Shown: positions 46,326 through 54,781 of the stretch, one piece after another
Numbering within the stretch: position 1 is the first letter of the stretch
How the letters are laid out: each line of letters begins with the position of its first letter
Source: an uncultured Anaerolineae bacterium
Lineage (GTDB): Bacteria > Chloroflexota > Anaerolineae > Promineifilales > Promineifilaceae
DNA: 61,287 nucleotides
Reading direction: 5' to 3'
Assembly (NCBI GenBank): GCA_905479495.1
Contig: CAJQMR010000033.1
Coordinates: forward strand, 1 to 61,287
Made by a program: the position numbers and the translations under genes
The notes under the pieces: generated by a model
Database searches by the model: none
Told to the model about the DNA's origin: nothing
What the model saw: the letters and a program-made list of their open reading frames with translations, nothing else

Positions 46326-47388
46326 GCAGCTGCTAAAAGGGAATGTTGCCTTTGCTGAAGCGGCCATCCGTGCCGGCTGTGAAGCCTATTTTGGCTACCC
46401 AATTACGCCCCAAACCGAATTACTAGAGCATATGTCCAGCCGCATGATTGAGTTGGACCGTGTCTTTTTACAGGCGGAAAGCGAAGTAGCGGCGATTAAC
46501 ATGGTGTACGGCGCTGCCGCCGCTGGCGTGCGCGTCATGACCTCCTCCAGCAGCCCTGGCATCAGCCTGATGCAGGAAGGGCTTAGTTATATCGCTGGCT
46601 CCGAAGTGCCCGTGGTAATCATCGACGTGATGCGCGGTGGACCGGGCCTGGGCAATATTCAGCCCAGCCAGTCAGATTACAACCAGGTGACAAAAACTGC
46701 CGGTCACGGCGATTTCCATCCCATCGTTTTGGCCCCGGCCAACGTGCAAGAGGCTATCGACCTGACAGTGCTGGCCTTTGACCTGGCTGACAAGTATCGC
46801 ACACTGGTTTTTGTGGTCGCCGATGGGGCCATTGGCCAGATGATGGAACCGGCCGAACTGCCCCCTATGCATGACTTGCCTGTGGAACGGCCGTCTTGGG
46901 CGCTAACTGGTGCCAAAAATCGTGAAAGAAACTTAGTGAACTCCCTCTACATGGGTGTAGACAACCTGGAATTGCTCAACCAGAAGCTGCAAACCAAACT
47001 GAATCTCATTCAGCGCGAAGAAGTCCGGTATGAAACACAATTTGTAGAAGATGCCGAAGTTGTTTTAGTCGCTTTTGGCACGGCGGCCCGCGTGGCGCAA
47101 ACGGCCGTACAGCGGCTGCGTCGTCGTGGTCTGCCCGTGGGCCTGTTCCGGCCCATCACCTTATGGCCTTTCCCGGAAAAAGAACTGGCCGAAGTGGCCG
47201 CGAACAGTCGGGGGTTGCTCGTTGTGGAAATGAACGCTGGACAAATGCTGCACGACGTGCGCATGGTGGCTGGTATTCACAAACCGATCAAATTCCTGGG
47301 ACGTATGGGCGGCAGAATTCCGCTGCCAGAAGAAGTAGAGCAAGAAGCGGAAGCTTTGTTTGAGCGCATATCGGTGGCTGCCCAATGA
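46318..47388 (+). CDS. 2-oxoacid:ferredoxin oxidoreductase, alpha subunit
   Basis: The protein has 356 residues from an ATG that follows AGGAGG by 6 nt. It contains the pyrimidine-binding/transketolase-type fold: GNVAFAEAAIRAGCEAYFGYPITPQTEL, MTSSSSPGISLMQEGLSYIAGSEVPVVIIDVMRGGPGLG and a C-terminal domain with LVVEMNAGQML. It is the alpha (VorB/KorA) subunit. The enzyme decarboxylates 2-oxo acids (branched-chain, 2-oxoglutarate or aromatic) to acyl-CoA and reduces ferredoxin. Exact substrate not deducible. Confidence 0.93.
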   Translation: MSKQLLKGNVAFAEAAIRAGCEAYFGYPITPQTELLEHMSSRMIELDRVFLQAESEVAAINMVYGAAAAGVRVMTSSSSPGISLMQEGLSYIAGSEVPVVIIDVMRGGPGLGNIQPSQSDYNQVTKTAGHGDFHPIVLAPANVQEAIDLTVLAFDLADKYRTLVFVVADGAIGQMMEPAELPPMHDLPVERPSWALTGAKNRERNLVNSLYMGVDNLELLNQKLQTKLNLIQREEVRYETQFVEDAEVVLVAFGTAARVAQTAVQRLRRRGLPVGLFRPITLWPFPEKELAEVAANSRGLLVVEMNAGQMLHDVRMVAGIHKPIKFLGRMGGRIPLPEEVEQEAEALFERISVAAQ

Positions 47389-47402
47389 TACGGGAGATGA
47401 AA

Positions 47403-48215
47403 ATGGACACAATGATTTTAGAACAAGTAGATATTCAACCATTAGAAAAAATTACCTACGAACGGCCGTCTAGCCTGTGTGACGTACATACCCACTACTG
47501 CCCCGGCTGCACCCACGGCACCGCCCATCGGCTGGTTGCTGAAGTGATTGACGAGCTGGAAATTGCCCAGGACACCATCCTGGTTTCCTCAGTCGGCTGT
47601 TCCGTGTTTTCCTATAACTACTTTGATTTAGATGCTTGCGAAGCTGCCCACGGCCGTGCCCCGGCAATGGCCACTGGCGTGAAGCGGGTCAATCCAGACA
47701 AAATCGTATTTACTTATCAGGGAGATGGCGATCTGGCCTCTATTGGCACGGCCGAAATCATTCATGCCGCTGCCCGAGGCGAAAAAATCACCGTCATCTT
47801 TATTAACAACGCCATTTATGGCATGACGGGCGGACAAATGGCCCCCACCAGCCTGATTGGCCAAAAGACAACCTCTTCACCCTTGGGGCGTGATGCCGCG
47901 CTGACCGGACAGCCGATTCACATGGCTGAGCTGTTAGCCCAACTGCCAGGCACCGTGTACAGCGTGCGCCGCAGCCTGCACGATGCGCGCCACACGCTGC
48001 AAGCCAAAAAAGCGATTCGCACTGCTTTTGAAGCACAGATAGACAACCTGGGTTTCAGCGTGGTGGAACTGCTCTCTTCATGCCCGACCAACTGGGGTAT
48101 GACGCCGACCGAAGCCCTGAACTGGGTAGAAGAGGAAATGGTACCGTTCTTTCCGTTAGGTGATTTTAAAGTGGATGAGCACCTGAAAGCCAGGAAAGGA
48201 GCCAGAAGAAAATGA
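47403..48215 (+). CDS. 2-oxoacid:ferredoxin oxidoreductase, beta (TPP-binding) subunit
   Basis: The protein has 270 residues from the ATG with GGGAG 6 nt upstream (earlier in-frame ATGs exist at 47385 and 47397). It has the CPGCTHG metal/cluster-like motif, then the thiamine diphosphate signature GDGDLASIGTAE...FINNAIYGMTGGQ. The stop overlaps the aminotransferase ATG by 4 bp. Confidence 0.93.
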   Translation: MDTMILEQVDIQPLEKITYERPSSLCDVHTHYCPGCTHGTAHRLVAEVIDELEIAQDTILVSSVGCSVFSYNYFDLDACEAAHGRAPAMATGVKRVNPDKIVFTYQGDGDLASIGTAEIIHAAARGEKITVIFINNAIYGMTGGQMAPTSLIGQKTTSSPLGRDAALTGQPIHMAELLAQLPGTVYSVRRSLHDARHTLQAKKAIRTAFEAQIDNLGFSVVELLSSCPTNWGMTPTEALNWVEEEMVPFFPLGDFKVDEHLKARKGARRK

Positions 48216-49486
48216 GCACACCCTGGCATCATCGGTACGCACAACGCACCCAACGAATGGGCAGCTCCATGATTCGTGAGCTGCTAAAGCTGACGGAGCG
48301 ACCAGACCTCATCTCTTTTGCCGGTGGGTTGCCCGCCCCAGAAATGTTCCCCGTGGAAGCATTTGAAGCGGCCAGCCAGCGAGTTTTGCGCCAGCATGGC
48401 AGCAAAGCATTGCAATACAGCACCACAGAAGGGTATCTGCCGCTGCGCGAGCTCATCGTAGAAAAGATGGGGCGCTATGGCATTGAAGCCTCAGTAGACA
48501 ATGTGCTGATCACCAGCGGTTCGCAACAGGCGCTGGACCTCATCGGTAAGCTGCTTATCAATCCGGGCGACCTGATTTTGACGGAACGGCCGACTTACCT
48601 TGGTGCACTCCAGGCATGGCGGGCTTACCAGGCAGAATTTAGCACGGTACCCATTGACGACAACGGTTTGCGAATTGATATGCTGGAAGAAGCGCTGTGC
48701 GGTGGTCCAAAGTTTATGTACGTGCTGCCCAACTTCCAGAATCCAGGTGGTGTTACGCTTTCTTACGAACGACGCCTGGCCTTGATCGACATTGCTGATC
48801 GCTACGGTGTACCCATTATTGAGGACGATCCGTATGGTGAGCTGCGCTTTGAAGGTGAGCATTTGCCGCCCCTGGTGGTGCTGGATGCTGATAAGCTGAA
48901 CGGCCGTCAATACAATCTCCAAAATGAACCGCACAGCTACTTCAAGGGCAACGTCATCTACATGAGCACCTTCTCTAAAACATTGGCCCCTGGTCTTCGT
49001 CTGGGATGGATTGTGGCTCCAGCCAGTGTTATCCAACATTGTGTCATGGCCAAGCAAGGCATGGATTTGCACACCAGTTCCTTTGTACAGATGGTAGCCT
49101 ATGAAGTGGCTAAAGATGGCTTCCTCACCGAGCATGTGCGCCAAATTCGGCAGGTGTACCAGGAGCGGCGGGACATTATGCTGGCGGCTATGTCTGAGCA
49201 TTTTCCGCCTGGCGTGCGCTGGACCAAACCGCAAGGGGGGCTTTTCTTGTGGGTTACCTTGCCAGATGAGATGGACAGTACGGCCGTTCTTGAAGAAGCC
49301 ATCAACCACAAAGTCGCTTTTGTTCCCGGTGCAACGTTTTATCCAGGCGGAAACACGGGGAACAGCTTCCGCCTCAATTTCTCGAATGCTAAACCTGAGC
49401 AAATCCAGGAAGGAATTGCTCGGCTAGGACAGGTACTGCACAAAGTAATCGAACCGCACAATGTAGTTGAGCCAATGCCTGCCTAA
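48212..49486 (+). CDS. class I/II PLP-dependent aminotransferase (LysN/2-aminoadipate type)
   Basis: The 424-residue aminotransferase is of the group related to LysN and MocR aminotransferase domains but lacks a DNA-binding domain. Motifs: ISFAGGLPAPEMFP, GSQQALDLIGK, PNFQNPGGVTLS, EDDPYGELRFEG and the PLP Lys in STFSKTLAPGLRLGW. It is encoded within the 2-oxoacid oxidoreductase operon, its ATG overlapping the beta gene. It is therefore likely to make the 2-oxo acid substrate by transamination (inference). Confidence 0.92.
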   Translation: MSTPWHHRYAQRTQRMGSSMIRELLKLTERPDLISFAGGLPAPEMFPVEAFEAASQRVLRQHGSKALQYSTTEGYLPLRELIVEKMGRYGIEASVDNVLITSGSQQALDLIGKLLINPGDLILTERPTYLGALQAWRAYQAEFSTVPIDDNGLRIDMLEEALCGGPKFMYVLPNFQNPGGVTLSYERRLALIDIADRYGVPIIEDDPYGELRFEGEHLPPLVVLDADKLNGRQYNLQNEPHSYFKGNVIYMSTFSKTLAPGLRLGWIVAPASVIQHCVMAKQGMDLHTSSFVQMVAYEVAKDGFLTEHVRQIRQVYQERRDIMLAAMSEHFPPGVRWTKPQGGLFLWVTLPDEMDSTAVLEEAINHKVAFVPGATFYPGGNTGNSFRLNFSNAKPEQIQEGIARLGQVLHKVIEPHNVVEPMPA

Positions 49487-49511
49487 TAGTTTGTTCAAAG
49501 GAGGGCAAACA

Positions 49512-49847
49512 ATGATTGCCTACAGAACATTTGTTAAACAGATGGATATGTCGAAGGATATGCTGGCCCAACAAAACGAGCTGCGCAACGAGCTTATGAC
49601 GTTCGTCAATGATTTGGCCGCACCAGAAAGCGTCATCCAGATCAACGAACAGACTTTGGTAGAAAGTAGTCAATTCGCCTTAGTGGTTTGGTACAAAAAG
49701 CCACTGCCAGAGCCTGAATCAGACTTCTCTTCGCAGCCAGAAGCGCAAAGTGCGGACGTGTTTGCCCGCTCACTACGTGAGAACGAGCGTCGTGAAATCA
49801 TAAACACAATGATTACAGAGCATCTAATCCGCTCCGACTCTAAATAA
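49512..49847 (+). CDS. small unknown protein inside the oxidoreductase operon
   Basis: The 111-residue acidic protein has a start 7 nt after AAGGAGGG. It has an N-terminal helix (DMLAQQNELRNELMTFVNDL), a beta-like centre (SQFALVVWYKKPL) and a polar helical C-terminus. No domain is recognised. Its conserved-looking ribosome site and place between the aminotransferase and gamma-subunit genes suggest a role tied to the enzyme complex. Confidence 0.7.
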   Translation: MIAYRTFVKQMDMSKDMLAQQNELRNELMTFVNDLAAPESVIQINEQTLVESSQFALVVWYKKPLPEPESDFSSQPEAQSADVFARSLRENERREIINTMITEHLIRSDSK

Positions 49848-49909
49848 GACATGACATGCACAGCCCGTGAAGACAAAACTGGTTGTACGAGCAAAGAGGA
49901 AAATAAAAA

Positions 49910-50464
49910 ATGGAAACTTCAATTGTCATTTCTGGCTTTGGTGGCCAGGGGGTTTTATTCGCCGGCCAGTTATTGGCCTATGCAGGGATGGATGACGGCC
50001 GTTTTGTTACCTGGATTCCTTCGTATGGGCCAGAAATGCGCGGCGGCACGGCCAACTGCACCGTCATCATCAGCCACGATCCCATCGGGGCACCCATTGT
50101 CGCCCAGCCAGACATTGCCCTGGTATTCAACCAGCCATCCTATGATAAATATGAACCATTGGTGAAAGCAGGGGGGCTGTTGGTGGTTAACAGCAGCATT
50201 GTTACCGTGGACAGCCTGCGCACCGATCTGGAAATTGTACAAATTCCGGCCAACGCCATTGCCGAACAGTTTGGCACCGTCAAAATGCTGAACCTGGCCA
50301 TGATTGGGGCGATGCTGGCTCACCACCTGGTGCTGCCCGTAACGGTGCTGCAGCAGGCGCTGCATGATCATTTGCCAGCCAGAAAGCAGCAGTTCCTGCA
50401 GGGGAATCTGGATGTGCTTCAGGCTGGTCTTCGCGCTGCTGTACCTGAGTCGGTAGCCGCCTAG
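49910..50464 (+). CDS. 2-oxoacid:ferredoxin oxidoreductase, gamma subunit
   Basis: The 184-residue protein matches the gamma subunit (KorC/VorC): ISGFGGQGVLFAGQLLAYAG, YGPEMRGGTANCTVIIS, and the AMIGAM helix. It completes the delta-alpha-beta-gamma set, although it is separated from the other subunits by the aminotransferase and the small unknown gene. It is the last gene of the operon before a strong terminator. Confidence 0.92.
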   Translation: METSIVISGFGGQGVLFAGQLLAYAGMDDGRFVTWIPSYGPEMRGGTANCTVIISHDPIGAPIVAQPDIALVFNQPSYDKYEPLVKAGGLLVVNSSIVTVDSLRTDLEIVQIPANAIAEQFGTVKMLNLAMIGAMLAHHLVLPVTVLQQALHDHLPARKQQFLQGNLDVLQAGLRAAVPESVAA

Positions 50465-50510
50465 CCCAACGCAATTTGCCAACTGCTTGAGTAGGGAAGA
50501 GGAAAGAGAG

Positions 50511-50555
50511 AATCCTGGCAGGTCTGCAAATAGACCTGCCAGGATTTTTGTTTTA
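50511..50555 (+). terminator. Rho-independent terminator of the oxidoreductase operon
   Basis: AATCCTGGCAGGTCT, a 6-nt loop and AGACCTGCCAGGATT (15-bp perfect stem) are followed by TTTGTTTT. It separates the operon from the convergent CoA-transferase gene and may act on both strands. Confidence 0.92.
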
Positions 50556-50558
50556 TTT

Positions 50559-51854
50559 TTAGAAAAAGCCCAGCTGCTGTGCTGCGGCCGTTAATTCATC
50601 CCGGAACTCAGGGGCAGCAATGCGAATGAGCGCCTGGGCCCGCTCCCGAATGGTTTTGCCATACAAATTGGCCACCCCATGCTCTGTCACCACGTAGTGA
50701 ACGTCGTTGCGCGTGGTGACAACGCCAGCGCCCTCATTCAGCATGGGCACAATGCGGCTGACCGTGCCGCCTCGGGCAGTGGATAGGCAGGCAATGATGG
50801 GCAGCCCCCCTTTGGAACGCGCTGCCCCGCGAATAAAGTCGAGCTGGCCGCCTACGCCGCTGTAAAAGCGCGGCCCAATGGAATCGGCACATACTTGCCC
50901 GGTGAGATCGATTTGCAGAGCGGCATTAATCGCCACCATTTTTTCGTTTTGGGCAATGTTGAAGGGATCGTTTACGTAATCCGTAGGATGCATCTCGATG
51001 AGCGGGTTGTTGTCGATGAAGTCGTAGAGCGCTTGTGTGCCAAAGAGGAAGCCAGCCACGATTTTGCCGGGGTGGAATGTCTTTTTGGCGCAGGTGATCA
51101 CGCCATTTTCTACCATTTCAATTACGCCATCGGAAAACAGCTCGGTATGGATGCCCAAATCTTTGTGATTGCCCAGACAGCGCAGTACCGCATCGGGAAT
51201 GCTGCCAATGCCCATTTGCAAGGTGGCCCCATCAGGAATCATTTCGGCGATGTATTCACCAATTTGTAAATGTTCATCGGAGCTGCCACCCTGGGGCGAT
51301 TCTGGCAGGGGATAGTTGGCTTCAATAATGTGGTGCAGGCGGCTGACGTGGATGAAGCTGTCGCCGTGGGTGCGGGGCATTTGTTGATTCACTTCAGCAA
51401 TGATAACTTTGGCGGATTCAGCCGCCGGTTTGGTAGTGCCTACCTCAACGCCAAAGCTGCAAAAGCCATGTTCATCCGGTGGTGAAACCGAAATAAGGGC
51501 CACATCAATCGGCAGGATACCGCTGCGGAACAGGCGGGGAATCTCTGACAGGAAAACAGGGGTGAAATCGGCCCGGCCTTCGGCAATTGCGGGGCGCACG
51601 TTGGAGCCGATAAAAAGGGCATTGACGCGGAAATTGTCTGCATATTCTGGGGCAACGTAAGGCGCTTCGGCAAAGGTGAGAATGTGGGTTAGCTCCACAT
51701 CGCGCAACTGGGGAGCTTTTTCGGTAAGCCCCTGCGTTAGATGGACAGGAACCCCAGCCCCACCGCCTATATAAAGCCGGTTGCCAGATTGAATTTGGTT
51801 GAGCGCAGTTGAAACGTCTGTTACTTTACGACGAAAGATATTTTCCCAATTCAT
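50559..51854 (-). CDS. acetyl-CoA hydrolase/transferase family CoA-transferase
   Basis: The protein has about 431 residues from the ATG at 51854. It is of the class I CoA-transferase family that includes 4-hydroxybutyrate and butyryl-CoA transferases. Motifs: IGGGAGVPVHLTQGL, GTTKPAAESAKVIIAEVN, the catalytic Glu in IHTELFSDG, and GGQLDFIRGAARSKGG. It would move CoA from the acyl-CoA made by the oxidoreductase to acetate or another acid (inference). An in-frame extension to 51887 has a weak start. Confidence 0.9.
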   Translation of the reverse strand: MNWENIFRRKVTDVSTALNQIQSGNRLYIGGGAGVPVHLTQGLTEKAPQLRDVELTHILTFAEAPYVAPEYADNFRVNALFIGSNVRPAIAEGRADFTPVFLSEIPRLFRSGILPIDVALISVSPPDEHGFCSFGVEVGTTKPAAESAKVIIAEVNQQMPRTHGDSFIHVSRLHHIIEANYPLPESPQGGSSDEHLQIGEYIAEMIPDGATLQMGIGSIPDAVLRCLGNHKDLGIHTELFSDGVIEMVENGVITCAKKTFHPGKIVAGFLFGTQALYDFIDNNPLIEMHPTDYVNDPFNIAQNEKMVAINAALQIDLTGQVCADSIGPRFYSGVGGQLDFIRGAARSKGGLPIIACLSTARGGTVSRIVPMLNEGAGVVTTRNDVHYVVTEHGVANLYGKTIRERAQALIRIAAPEFRDELTAAAQQLGFF

Positions 51855-51913
51855 GTAAATTCTCAGTTTATAGCAGGTGCGATGCACCTAAAAAAGTGCC
51901 ACACCTTGTTCGT

Positions 51914-53008
51914 TTATAGTGATTGTCCTAAGGCCTGGGCGATGTCTGGATGAACCAAACGGCCGTTTACCAAAACAACTCCTCGCTTCAGGGCCGGGAG
52001 CTGTTCGCTGGCGCTTACCGCATCCCCTGCGCCGACGGCGAGCAAGTAGGGGAGGGCGGCATTGGTGATGGCGTAGCTGGTGGTACGGCCGTACGCCGCC
52101 GTGATGTTGGGCACACAATGATGCATGATGCCTTCAGCGACGTAGGTGGTGTTGCGCAGCGTGGTGGGGCGGCTGGTTTCAACACAGCCCCCTTCGTCGA
52201 TGGCAAAATCAATGATGACCGATCCAGAACGCATTTGCCGCACCATTTCACGGCTGACAAGCATAGGGGCGCGGCGACCTGGTATGGAAACGGCCGTCAT
52301 CAGCACATCGGCAAACTGGGTGGCCCGTTTTAGATTAAGCTCATTGGCAAACATGGTGGTGACGCGACCATGCAGGGAATCAAATAGATTCTGTAATTTG
52401 CGCGGATCTTTATCCAGCACCGTTACTTCTGCCCCCAGGCCGGTAAAGGCACGGGCGGCGTTGCTGCCCAATACCCCACCGCCGACGATCACAATCGCTG
52501 CGGCGGGAACGCCTGGCAAGCCGCTTAGCAAAATGCCACGCCCCTGGTAATCGCTGCGCAGCAAGCGCCCGGCAATAATCGGGGCCATTTGCCCGGCAAT
52601 GATGCTGGCGGGCAGCAGGACAGGGCGGGTATCGTCATCTTCCTCGATGAGTTCGTAGGAAACGGCCGTAATCTTTCGTTCTGTCAGCGCTTCTAGCAAA
52701 TCTGGGGAGGAAACGGGTAGATGCAGGAAAGAAAAAATAGTTTGTCCTGGCCGAAACAAGGCATGTTCACCGGCCGTAGGGCGGGTCACCTTGGCCACAA
52801 CATCGGCACGCCCGTACGCTTCCTGTGCGGAATATACAATTGTGCCGCCCGCATCACGATAATTTTCATCAGAAAAGCCCGCACCTGTTCCGGCTCCGGT
52901 TTCAATATAAACCGCGTGGCCCGCACTGGCCAGGGCAAACACCCCAGCGGGCGACAGCCCCACGCGAGATTCTAAGTCGCGGACTTCTTTTGGTACACCA
53001 AAATCCAT
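51914..53008 (-). CDS. ald: alanine dehydrogenase
   Basis: The protein has 364 residues from the ATG after AAGGAG. It is of the alanine dehydrogenase/pyridine nucleotide transhydrogenase family: PKEVRDLESRVGLSPAGV, HLPVSSPDLLEAL, the NAD loop VIVGGGVLGSNAARAF with an Asp at the end of the next strand (LDKD), IDFAIDEGGCVETSRPTT and HHCVPN-type motifs. It interconverts alanine and pyruvate/ammonia with NAD. It fits the amino-acid fermentation theme and recycles amino groups or redox. Confidence 0.92.
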   Translation of the reverse strand: MDFGVPKEVRDLESRVGLSPAGVFALASAGHAVYIETGAGTGAGFSDENYRDAGGTIVYSAQEAYGRADVVAKVTRPTAGEHALFRPGQTIFSFLHLPVSSPDLLEALTERKITAVSYELIEEDDDTRPVLLPASIIAGQMAPIIAGRLLRSDYQGRGILLSGLPGVPAAAIVIVGGGVLGSNAARAFTGLGAEVTVLDKDPRKLQNLFDSLHGRVTTMFANELNLKRATQFADVLMTAVSIPGRRAPMLVSREMVRQMRSGSVIIDFAIDEGGCVETSRPTTLRNTTYVAEGIMHHCVPNITAAYGRTTSYAITNAALPYLLAVGAGDAVSASEQLPALKRGVVLVNGRLVHPDIAQALGQSL

Positions 53009-53035
53009 TTTGTACTCCTTAACGCAACCCGCCAT

Positions 53036-53439
53036 TCGCCTTTGGGTTTTCTAACAACTTTTCGGTCACCGAGCAAACCACAGAAAGTATTTTGCAACAC
53101 GAAGCGCGATTTCTCGGTGGTTTGCTTAAGTAAAAGCCAAATGTGCGCTCATTCTAATTCAAAATTCTTTTTGGCTTTTACCCGTAAAAACCCAACCCTC
53201 CCACAGCTCTCGAAAATAGTCGCCATCCTGAAAGAACTGCGGGAGGCTTGGTTGAAACGTGTTGCGCATCCCTGATGCACAACGTGGTGAGTATAGAATT
53301 TGCGGGAAAACGGCCGTAGTAACAAACGTCACAAAAGCCCCTGTTCATTGTCATCAGGGAGTATTTCCCCGGAAATTGCTTTCAAAACCATTGGCGCGTT
53401 TGAAAGTATCCAGGGAACTAGCTACGTATCACTTTTGGA
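53036..53439. other. non-coding stretch between ald and the recombinase
   Basis: No supported gene. Several small inverted repeats are present (GCAAACCAC/GTGGTTTGC near 53076 and 53117; CCCTG/CAGGG; TTTCAAA/TTTGAAA). One ACGGCCGT copy lies near 53312. A 77-codon plus frame at 53042 shows no protein-like features. Confidence 0.5.
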
Positions 53440-53506
53440 ATAGGACACAGATTAACACAGATAGACACTGATTTTTGTTTTTTATCTGTGTTAATCTGTG
53501 TCCTAT
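53440..53506. repeat. perfect 24-bp inverted repeat (ACACAGAT element)
   Basis: Arms of 24 bp at 53440-53463 and 53483-53506 are exact reverse complements around a 19-nt T-rich loop. Each arm holds two ACACAGAT units. It lies 50 bp past the stop of the recombinase gene. The ACACAGATTAACACAGAT type is, as I recall, dispersed in many bacterial genomes. It may be mobile or act as a terminator. Confidence 0.75.
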
Positions 53507-53555
53507 TATTCTTTTATCGCTCAAACTGATATGTGGCTAGTCCAGGGAAATGTAC

Positions 53556-54593
53556 TCAATCCGGCGGCTGATCTACATTGTCCAGCCACTCACGTACCAG
53601 CTGCACGCCGAGAACCGGGGCATAAATGGAGCGGGTGGTGGAGACATCGGCGTGGCCGAGCAGTTCCTGGACCACCTCCAGCGGCATGCCCTCACGCAGC
53701 AGCTGGGTGGCCCGGTAATGGCGAAAATCGTGGGCAGAGAGCGACGGTTCCAGTCGCAGCGCCTTGACTGCCTTTTTGATGACATTGTGTGCCCCAGACT
53801 GCGTTAGCCGTGCCCCACCGGCATTCCGGCTGTGAGAGACAAACAGGGCAGGATTGCTGTCGGTGCGCGCCCGCAGATAAGCTTGAATGGCTGCCTGGGC
53901 GTAGGGCATGATGTGCAGCGTCCGGGGTCGCTGGCCTTTGCCGATGATGGTGGCGGTTTGGGAACGGCCGTTGCCCACCTGGGTCCGATTGAGCGCCAAA
54001 ATTTCGGATAGTCGTGCAGCGGTAGAGTACAACAAATTGACCAGTGCCCGGTCGCGCAGCAGAGAGAGTCGGCGATTGTAGGCGTCGTTGTGCGGGGGTA
54101 GGGGGAGTTTGTTGTAATAACCAACCACCTGGGGCATCTGCTGCCGCGCCTCGTCTAAATCGACCACAGAAGCCGCCTGATTGCGCTCCACGCGCCGTCG
54201 TCTGCGCTGTTGGGCGAGCTTACCGAGTTGAATGCCTTCGGGGAGTTGGTCAATGCCGTCTAAAAAGTGGAGATAGTTGAGAACGGCCGCCACATACGTG
54301 GTTGTCGTCGCCTGCGCCCGATTGGCCAGCAGCCAGCTGCGAAACGCCAGGACATCGGCCGTTTGCAGCAGAACGGGCGAAAGCGGCCACGAATCTTCCA
54401 GATTGTGGTATGGGCCGTGAGTTTGCAGCCAATCGGCAAAGGCACGCAGGCCAGCCCGGTAAGCGCGCTCGGTGCGTTCACTGTTGAGGCCCACTTCACG
54501 CAGGAACAGCGTCAGTTGGGGAAAAGGATGTTCGTTGGGGATTTCCCTGTTAGAGCAGGGGAGTGTTTTGTTATGTTTTTGCGTCATGGTCAA
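53556..54593 (-). CDS. tyrosine recombinase (XerC/D-like integrase)
   Basis: The 345-residue tyrosine recombinase has a SAM-like N-terminal DNA-binding domain (about 22-125; FLREVGLNSERTERAYRAGLRAFADWL). The catalytic core shows Arg in LYSTAARLSEIL, HDFRHYRATQLL (His-x-x-Arg), LLGHADVSTTRSIYAPV (His, and the Tyr nucleophile). The extra segment specific to integron integrases is not seen. It faces away from the accessory genes on the plus strand. It may move or rearrange them. Confidence 0.9.
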   Translation of the reverse strand: MTMTQKHNKTLPCSNREIPNEHPFPQLTLFLREVGLNSERTERAYRAGLRAFADWLQTHGPYHNLEDSWPLSPVLLQTADVLAFRSWLLANRAQATTTTYVAAVLNYLHFLDGIDQLPEGIQLGKLAQQRRRRRVERNQAASVVDLDEARQQMPQVVGYYNKLPLPPHNDAYNRRLSLLRDRALVNLLYSTAARLSEILALNRTQVGNGRSQTATIIGKGQRPRTLHIMPYAQAAIQAYLRARTDSNPALFVSHSRNAGGARLTQSGAHNVIKKAVKALRLEPSLSAHDFRHYRATQLLREGMPLEVVQELLGHADVSTTRSIYAPVLGVQLVREWLDNVDQPPD

Positions 54594-54670
54594 GCATTAT
54601 ATCACATACTCGTATTAATAAACATTATCAGGAGTATAGTTCAGCAAAGAAGTATTAGCAACCCCAAAGG

Positions 54671-54700
54671 TTGACACAATGACCTTAATAAAGGTATCTT
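54671..54700 (+). promoter_or_regulatory. promoter between recombinase and accessory genes (contains GTTGACAC core)
   Basis: TTGACA (54671-54676), an 18-nt spacer and TATCTT (54695-54700) form a good promoter directed at the gene at 54782. The string GTTGACACAATGA here is closely matched by GTTGACACGATAA at the ends of the two downstream repeats (56121 and 56738). Confidence 0.5.
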
Positions 54701-54781
54701 AGCGCAATGTCTGTAGCCAGCAGACTTAAGCCCACGATAGTAGCACACCATAATTGTGCTTAAAGTTTGAAAAGGAGACCC

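Noticed and set aside
48491..49402. 303-codon minus-strand frame opposite the aminotransferase
   Set aside because: The plus-strand aminotransferase has full family motifs, including the PLP Lys; the reverse frame has none.
53042..53275. 77-codon plus-strand frame after ald
   Set aside because: No ribosome site and no recognisable pattern; it overlaps inverted repeats in non-coding DNA.
53556..54593. Canonical integron integrase (IntI)
   Set aside because: The additional segment between the two catalytic halves that marks IntI is not present; it looks like a general Xer-type recombinase.
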